The translations under genes and the position numbers were made by a program. Under the pieces are notes generated by a model, which ran no database searches, was not told the DNA's origin, and worked only from the letters and a program-made list of their open reading frames with translations. Positions 57,959-64,000 of a stretch of 64,000 nucleotides of DNA are shown here, piece after piece. The number at the start of each line of letters is the position of its first letter. Position 1 is the stretch's first letter. This stretch comes from Massariosphaeria phaeospora (taxonomy: Eukaryota > Ascomycota > Dothideomycetes > Pleosporales): positions 682,001 through 746,000 of the forward strand of contig JAADJZ010000008.1 of assembly GCA_011032825.1 (NCBI GenBank). The letters are read 5' to 3'.

Positions 57959-58833
57959 TTACTCAACCTCAGCCTTTGACTCAAAGTTCTCGCCAGCCAC
58001 AAGGTCGGGGATGTCGTCCTCATCATCATCATCATCGTCTTTCTTGTCTCCGTCCTCACCCTTCTCCTTTTGCAGATTCTGGTAGCTCTCGGCGAGCTTG
58101 CGGAGTGATGCCAGCGAGTCGGGGCCGAGTTGGTTGAGGATACCGGGGACGAGCTCGGTCAGCTCCTTGTCTTCGCCGTTACCGTAGATGGCGAAGGTGT
58201 TGGCGGGCACGGAGGCGTGTACTGTAGGCATGTTAACCTTGATTCAATTGACACAGCGGTTTTGGAAGCGACTGGCAGGTCGACCCGCATCGGATACGCA
58301 TCGGAAGCAGGTGACAGCCTTCTGGGTGCAGTACGCTGCATCCTGTAGGCGGTGAAGTGGGAGATTTGGGCATCAACTCACCCTTTGGTGCCGAGAAGTG
58401 GATGACGTTGCCATCGCTCTTGAACATATTAACCTCCTCGATAGCCTGGATGGGCTGCACATTGAGCTTCTTGAGCGCTGTCTGTAGCTTCTTGTCGTCG
58501 GTGCCGGCGCTCTTGTGGACCTTCTTGACTTTCCTTCGCGGGGTGCCCTTGCCACTACAACCGCGTTAGCCAGATACTCGGTGCCACCTAAAGCCTCAAT
58601 CCATATGCTATTATTGCCGTTCTACAGAGATGCAACATCGTATTCATTGGTGGTGGAACGGGCAACGCGGAGGGCGAGAGAATGAATTGCTTACCCTGTT
58701 TACACACGTTAGCGAATCATGACTCGTTGGAAGCGTGGAAGTTCCAGGGAGAAGTATCCAAGACGAGATTATCAATGGAGAACATACCAATGCGGACCGA
58801 CGCCTGCATGCGCGCCAGCTTTGCTTGATCCAT
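57959..58833 (-). CDS. EGD1: Nascent polypeptide-associated complex subunit beta (BTF3-type), one-nucleotide exon
   Basis: Beta subunit of NAC, which binds the ribosome with its N-terminal basic motif and pairs with NAC alpha. The model is complement(join(57959..58221, 58382..58554, 58695..58695, 58788..58833)), 160 aa. Segments: [17 protein letters not shown], the ribosome-binding [60 protein letters not shown] across the third intron, [18 protein letters not shown] (NAC core helix region) and an acidic C-terminal tail ([13 protein letters not shown] to FESKAEVE). Between ...SVRI and GGKGTPRRK the frame is kept only by a single G exon; the totals 46+1+173+263 give 483 nt, whereas leaving it out gives 482 and breaks the conserved basic motif. 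Introns are 92, 140 and 160 nt. Confidence 0.95.
58695..58695 (-). other. Single-nucleotide exon (G) in EGD1
   Basis: The upstream intron 58696..58787 has donor GTATGT, branch GCTAAC and acceptor AAACAG. The downstream intron 58555..58694 has donor GTAAGC, branch GGCTAAC and acceptor TTGTAG. Only one G lies between them; with it, codons read ATT GGT GGC AAG. Confidence 0.85.
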
Positions 58834-61800
58834 ATTTGCGGTTGAGAGTGTGTGGGGTTGGGCGAGAGGCTGCAGCGAGGCGGGGTTAGCAAGCTGGCCA
58901 GATGAGCAGAGTGGAATCGAAAATGCAGGCGGGATTGTGGCTATACATACCGAGGCTTGTGCTGGTGGGTGAAGAGCTCTCGTGTGAGGTTGGTGATGAG
59001 TTGAGGCTTCTCGTCGGGGAAACTGCGCCGAGCCCGCCGATTGTGGCCTCGCTTGTCAAGGCGCAAATTCACTCGCGCAGAAACGACGAACTATTCCACC
59101 GTGCGACTCGAAAACGATGGAAAGGCCATTATTTCCACATTTGGCTCGCATTGTCATTCTTCTGTGCCTACCGTCCCTCGCAAAGCAGCGTGTAGCCATT
59201 TAGCGAATCAGGACCGAAGGACATGTTCCGTAAACTAACTCTATGGAGCAGGCATAGCACATCTACATTGGAAGCTGCCACCTGCTTATATGCGAGTAAC
59301 TAATACACCAATCTCTAAGATACCTCTGTCTCCTCTCTATCTCGATAGCTTCGTCTGCGTCCTTCCCCATTCCGAGCCTCCCTTGCGTCGACCAAATGAG
59401 GCGGGGCTATGAGCTCGCGAAAGGTTCCTCTATTGCGTCCAGAGAAGCGCCTTTATTTCCATTACTATTCCAACCCCTATTTTCCAGGCAAGTTCTACCC
59501 AGATGGCCGATCACGACTCCTTGGTCTTTGAATCAGTCCCCCCAGGAGCATAGCGCGGTATGGAAAGCTTCCTACACGACACCGCAGCCCATAGATGCAA
59601 CCAAGTACAAACTGTGTCTCTACCTCCAACCTCGCTATTTCGCAATTCCCATTCTAGCGTCTCGCCTCCACCATCTTCACTGTGGCTCCCACCCGGCTAC
59701 GCATGTAAGCACGGATTCCCTTGTCAGCCTATCACCAGGCAGCCAAGCGAACACGACTTCTATCACGATCGGTCAACATGTCCTGCTCAATCCGACCGTT
59801 ACGCTACAGACACCGTTCAACGCAACGCCAAAGTGCAGACCGATATTCCACACGAGTATGTACAGTACCTTGCATCGCCTAGAGCGTGCGTCAAATACCT
59901 CCGGCAGCCTGGACCATGCAAGCAGTTGAACCGCGTGGCTTTCTACTGCAGTCTGCTACGGATTGACTCATCGACTATGTATATACTCCCTCACAAGTGC
60001 AAATGCCGTCTAAACCAGCTATTGATCGTGGGATGGAGGTGTACGACAAGCCGTCGAAAATGCAGGAGCAATCCAGACCCGAATTTTAATGAAGTCCTCG
60101 ACACTCCATACATCTATGAGCCGTACACGCAGCCGGAACCAAGCTACTGACTTCAGCTATACCACTCGAGATTAACTCCCTCAGCCTTGACCATCTCGAC
60201 CCAAACCCGAGCCAGCACAAAGCTTTCATTCCCATCTCCGCCCAGGACCCTATATCCGAGTACCTACCTTCCATCGCTCAGCTTCGCAGCAACCGGCGTA
60301 GGCGAGTGGCCTTGCGTACTTCTCGCCTTCTCGCCTTCTCGCATACACATAGTCTTCCGACTCAACTCAACTCAACTAGATTTCCCGCGCTAATGGACGC
60401 AAGTCTAGTGCCGTACACATGTACTTGCAATACATACACAGCCCATCCATCACACATCCGCACAGCGCCGTATAGTTCCGACCCGTTCGCCTCGCTCGCG
60501 ACATGCATAACCAACCACAGCAATCACTCACTCGTTCAAGCCCAAGCCCGAATCCTTGGTCCGAGATGTGCTAGACAATACTAGACACGAGAGCGACGAG
60601 GACGGGAGAGGGCCGTCGACAGGCGCGCGTGAGTGATCCAGTAAGTCGGTGAGTCGGTAAGAAGCAGTAAGCAGGTAGATATGCAAGTGCGTGAAACAGA
60701 GAGAGCAGGGCAGAGCAGGGGCAAGGACAGGCTCTTAAACTCGAAAAGGGAAACGGCGTTCGATCAGAGAGGCAGAGACACTCATCAGGACGGTGTGTAC
60801 GGTGAACGGGAACCGGTAGACGGTTGTAACTCATATTTCGTGTGAGTTGTGACGAAGCGACCACGGGGGAAGAGGATTGTGGTAGTCATTCATATGCTCC
60901 TTCTCTGCGCACGCCTTTGTCCTGTATCTATCTATCTGATCGATCCAAAGGTCTCTCTCTCGACCAAGTCTCTCTCCACTGCCCTTGCCCGTCTGTCCGA
61001 CCGACCGGTTAACCGTCTATGCTAGATACGACCTCCCTCCAAGCAGCATATACCCCCTAACCACCGCGTCCCCGAAACGCAGCAGCCGCACAATTCCAAA
61101 ACGCTTCGCCAGGACGCACAGCATATCGAATTACCCTTTCACGCTACAGTGCGACTGTTCCAATGACTTTGGAGGTCCAAGAGACACAGAGTGTACATGG
61201 GAAATATGACCTGGCTACGCCGATCGATCTAATCTAGCTATGTATCGCTAGTACGGGGACCGAGAGAGGGCGCCTCTCCGTTCGTTCCCCTGGGGCCTCT
61301 CGCCATTGTGTGTTTGTTCGAATAGCATGGAACCGGACCGGAATCAAGTTAGGTACTGATCGTAGCTAACTACCTAGGCGCCGAGTGGAAGCAGCACCCG
61401 TATTTGTGTCGCGGGGACTCGATCGATCGAGCGGCAGGTGGAGGTATATGTTGAATGGGCAGCGCACGAGGTAGAAGACGCATGGCGTCGTCGTATGGGA
61501 GACGAGTCTAGTGCAGCTCAGCTCAGCTCAGCTCAGCTCGAGGAGCCAGTTCGATGCAGAAGATTCTGGGGCTTGTTCAGTATGGACGCCCAGATGACAG
61601 ACTAGGACATGGACGGGAACAAGACGAACCTGACCGACCGGGTATGAGATACGTTCGCGCTGCCTGCTGCACTCCATGCCTATCTCATTTTACGGTGTGA
61701 GGAATCGCAAAGCCGCGCCATGTGGGATGCAAAACGCTGCGAACTGCCGCGAAGTGGTTACGGCATCTCTCTCGTACAGAGCGATCCCCACGACGCGCTT

Positions 61801-61872
61801 CCTAGCGGATGTATAACGAGCTCACCGCTCGCGCTAGCATGAAGTTGAGATCATTCTATAGTTTTTTAGAGT
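58834..61872. other. Intergenic region
   Basis: About 3 kb before the transposon relic. Open frames at 59396-60150 are mutually overlapping, Cys/Ser/Pro-rich, and have no recognisable domain. It contains CTCAA repeats near 60356 and an AGCTC tandem at 61515. Nothing supported as a gene. Confidence 0.55.
61515..61539. repeat. (AGCTC)x5 microsatellite
   Basis: Five consecutive AGCTC units, partly self-complementary. Confidence 0.9.
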
Positions 61873-63693
61873 TTAACGTAATGGATCATCGAACCCCCCA
61901 GAATTCCTTGGCACAACCAACTCATCTCAAAGAACATCAAATTAATTGCTATCGAACAAGGAACCTGCGTACGTCGTGCTAGCTTCAGATTCAGAAGCTT
62001 CTTCTGTATCCTTTTGGCAGGTTCGGGCATTGTGCCCTATATCACCACAGTTTCTACAGCGCCGTAGAGCTAGTTGTGCTCTTTCTTAACCCTCCCCACC
62101 ACGCGCTTTCTTTGATAGCTGAGGCGCTGTAGACGCTTTAGCAGCTACTTGCGCTGATCCGTTACTGTACTCCATTGCACCGCCATGCTGAATCCGCTTC
62201 CGTTTGCGCGATTTCCGCTTGGTTATCTCTGCTAATTGATCTTCAAGCTCCTTAATACGGTGGTCTTTGAGCGCGTTCTGATGCAGCATTAATTCAGCTC
62301 CTTTTACAAGCTAGGAGAAGCCACTCTGCGCTAAAGTAGGCGATCTAGTAATAGAATCGCGTACTAGCTTTGATTGCGATCCAAATTCGAGTGTATTGCT
62401 TGGAGTCTTTGACTGCCACGGCGTCTCTGGTGCGGGGGGTGGTAGCGGGGTACGCAGCCGTACTTCAAGACGACCAAGGACCACCTGCGCGTTGATAGGG
62501 ACTAGCTCTGAGGCCTCAAAGGCTTTCTTGCAGTTCTCTGTCGTAAACACCTCAAAAAACGCGTCTCTAAAGGCTGGCAGGAAGCCTTCTTTGTTGATAT
62601 AGAAGACGCGCCGGCGCGCCAAGTCTCAAACGCGTTGGGAGTACTTCAGCTTCAGCGGCGAGAAGCAGACCACATCCAGCGGCTGAAGGATATGGGATGA
62701 ATGGGCCGGCATGCAGAGCGTGAGAATCTTGTTCTCAAGGCAATAGTCTTTGAAATCCTGAGATTGGTGGCTCTCATGGCCGTCTAAAATGAGCAGCTGA
62801 TACCCCCCTACCTGACGCGCCTTTGTATGCGCGTCAAAGTGCTTCAACCACTCAAGACCAAGAGCGTTGTTTGTCCAGCCGTTCTCAGAGACTGAGAGCT
62901 TCCAATTGCTAGGTATAGAGTCCTCCTCGTACCATGCTGAGATGTGAACGCGCCCTTTGTAGATAATAAACGGCGGGATCGCGTACTCTGCGGCGCAAAT
63001 GCTCTGGATAACTGTTACCCACTCCCGATCGCCTGGCTGGATAAGATCAGGTCGAGTACGTCTCTGAGAGCCTGTGACGACTTTCATAGACCCAATAACA
63101 CCCATCTGGAAGCCAGTCTCATCAAAGTTGTGCACGTCGTCTGGGTGTACGCCATACTTGGCTATTGTCTCCTCTACTAGCTTGAACCACGCGCCAATTA
63201 CCTCAGGATCTTCCTGCAGTATCCTCTGCCTATCCTTAGCTCGATTAAAGGCCATCTTGAGCTCAGATGAACGCGTTACGAAGCGCGCAGGCCAGTTCTT
63301 GCTTACTAGCCTGCCACTACGCTCGCCCAGCAGTTTATCAGCCATATCAGCCACCTCAGATAGAAGGGGCGCGAATCCTCGCGCGTCAAGGTCGAGGATG
63401 TATCAGACGATCGTCTCTTCTTCGGTGCTCGTGAGCTTACAGAGACTAGAGGTAGTTTCTGGGCCAAAGGGTGTTCCTTTATCGCGTTCAGCAAGTCGAC
63501 GGTGATCAACAGTAAAAGACCGTGCAGCTGCGCGGAGGCTTCGGAATTTGCCGGCTCTAAAAGCTTCAAGAGCAAGGAGGAGTCTGCCTTCGTGTTCACG
63601 TAATTGCGCGTTCGTAGGTGTAGGCATAGTAGGAGCAGGTTGGTGTTCGTAGTCTTGGCATTTTTTGGCCGGGTTACTGGTGGTTTACGTTAA
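61873..63693 (-). mobile_element. Fot1/pogo-type DNA transposon relic
   Basis: Element inferred from the broken transposase at 61942-63627. The outer limits are tentative: a 9-bp inverted pair TTAACGTAA (61873-61881) and TTACGTTAA (63685-63693) flanks the coding part and might mark the termini or sit inside them. No target-site duplication or longer terminal inverted repeat could be confirmed by eye. The element is degenerate (four stops) and most probably immobile without a helper. Confidence 0.7.
61942..63627 (-). pseudogene. Pogo/Fot1-family DDE transposase with four in-frame stops
   Basis: One frame of 562 codons (561 residues if intact) runs from MPTPTNAQLREHEGR to LFDSN-stop with nonsense codons at 63403-63405 (TGA), 62626-62628 (TGA), 62311-62313 (TAG) and 62086-62088 (TAA), and no frameshift. 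Domains in order: N-terminal psq-like HTH (AFRAGKFRSLRAAARSF), a Tc5/CENP-B-type HTH (SEVADMADKLLG to WPARFVTRSSELKMAFN), the DDE catalytic core with D in NFDETGF, D in LILDGHESH and D in LQPLDVVCFSPLK (D-D-D pattern), a helical Lys/Arg-rich region (KRKSRKRKRIQ) and a C-terminal CCHC zinc knuckle C-X2-C-X4-H-X4-C (CRNCGDIGHNARTC). TAG and TAA fit CAG and CAA changed by C-to-T in CpA, as in repeat-induced point mutation; the two TGAs are less telling. Confidence 0.9.
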
Positions 63694-64000
63694 GCTTAAA
63701 CCTTAGAATTAAGATTTTCTAAATCTAAATACACCAAATTTTACAAAGGAGTAAACACAAGCATAGCTGAAGCCGAAGTTGAGATAAACATCTGTCGTGC
63801 GGTCGTACGACATGAAGCAAAAGCCGAGTAAACGGCCGAAAAGGTGGGGTGTTTTTCATTTTTTGCTCCAACAGCATGGGTCGGAAGCCTTCGCGCAGCC
63901 TCGACGAGCTTCTGGCTCAGACATTTTTTTGATTCGCAAACCGCGCCAGACTTCAGGTGTCCAGCTCGGCGATGTCCGAAAGTAGGCTTGCATGCCCCAT
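63694..64000. other. Right window end, nothing identified
   Basis: About 300 bp, AT-rich at first (63700-63770). No gene recognised; may be the edge of another unit. Confidence 0.5.

Noticed and set aside
59560..60150. 196-codon plus-strand frame, Cys-rich
   Set aside because: Overlaps another frame of similar length, no domain, no splice-supported structure, and low-complexity Ser/Pro content. Not supported as a gene.
1..64000. CRISPR arrays, bacterial operons or ribosome-binding sites
   Set aside because: The window is eukaryotic (spliceosomal introns, Pol III tRNA terminator); the short tandem repeats have no spacer structure.

Overview
The window looks like nuclear DNA of a filamentous ascomycete (Pezizomycotina; a dothideomycete is my guess, not proven). 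The genes carry short introns of about 41 to 171 nt with GTATGT/GTAAGT-type donors, CTAAC/CTGAC branch points and YAG acceptors. There is a fungal Zn2Cys6 regulator, a BYS1-domain secreted protein, a fungal seven-helix rhodopsin-like protein and a Fot1/pogo transposon relic. Exon models were built by hand from splice signals and frame; every spliced total is a multiple of three.

Layout. 1-12 kb: 3' part of the mRNA-export helicase Sub2, a ketopantoate-reductase-fold protein with a long disordered tail, and a glucokinase. 12.6 kb: tRNA-Lys(UUU) between a C-rich and a G-rich tract. 16-24 kb: Zn2Cys6 regulator (minus), an intronless Cys/His N-terminus protein, an SDR, and a reading frame holding a 198-bp tandem duplication with a TAG at the same place in each copy. 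24-27.5 kb: housekeeping block on the minus strand (ATP synthase subunit d, NAC alpha, ribosomal protein eL14). 28.7-40 kb: secreted, membrane and metabolic proteins (histidine acid phosphatase, FMN 2-hydroxyacid oxidase/dehydrogenase, BYS1 protein, three small ORFs, GH5 glycosidase, rhodopsin-like protein). 40-47 kb: 7 kb without a convincing gene. 47-59 kb: dienelactone hydrolase, ankyrin-BTB protein, NIMA kinase, exosome subunit Rrp43, AIF/AMID-like oxidoreductase and NAC beta. 59-64 kb: non-coding sequence and a pogo-type transposon broken by four in-frame stops.

Functional links. Both subunits of the nascent polypeptide-associated complex (Egd2 and Egd1) lie about 32 kb apart, near eL14, so three ribosome-linked genes share the window. 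The secreted or membrane genes at 28-40 kb suggest extracellular nutrient use (phosphate release, glucan cleavage), but there is no polyketide synthase, NRPS or other backbone enzyme, so I do not call a biosynthetic cluster.

The most unusual observations are about gene structure. NAC beta can only be read as the conserved protein if a single-nucleotide exon (58695) sits between two canonical introns. The ATP synthase d gene needs a GC-AG intron to make its conserved C-terminus. The 22.9-24.0 kb frame carries equivalent in-frame TAGs in a tandem duplication.
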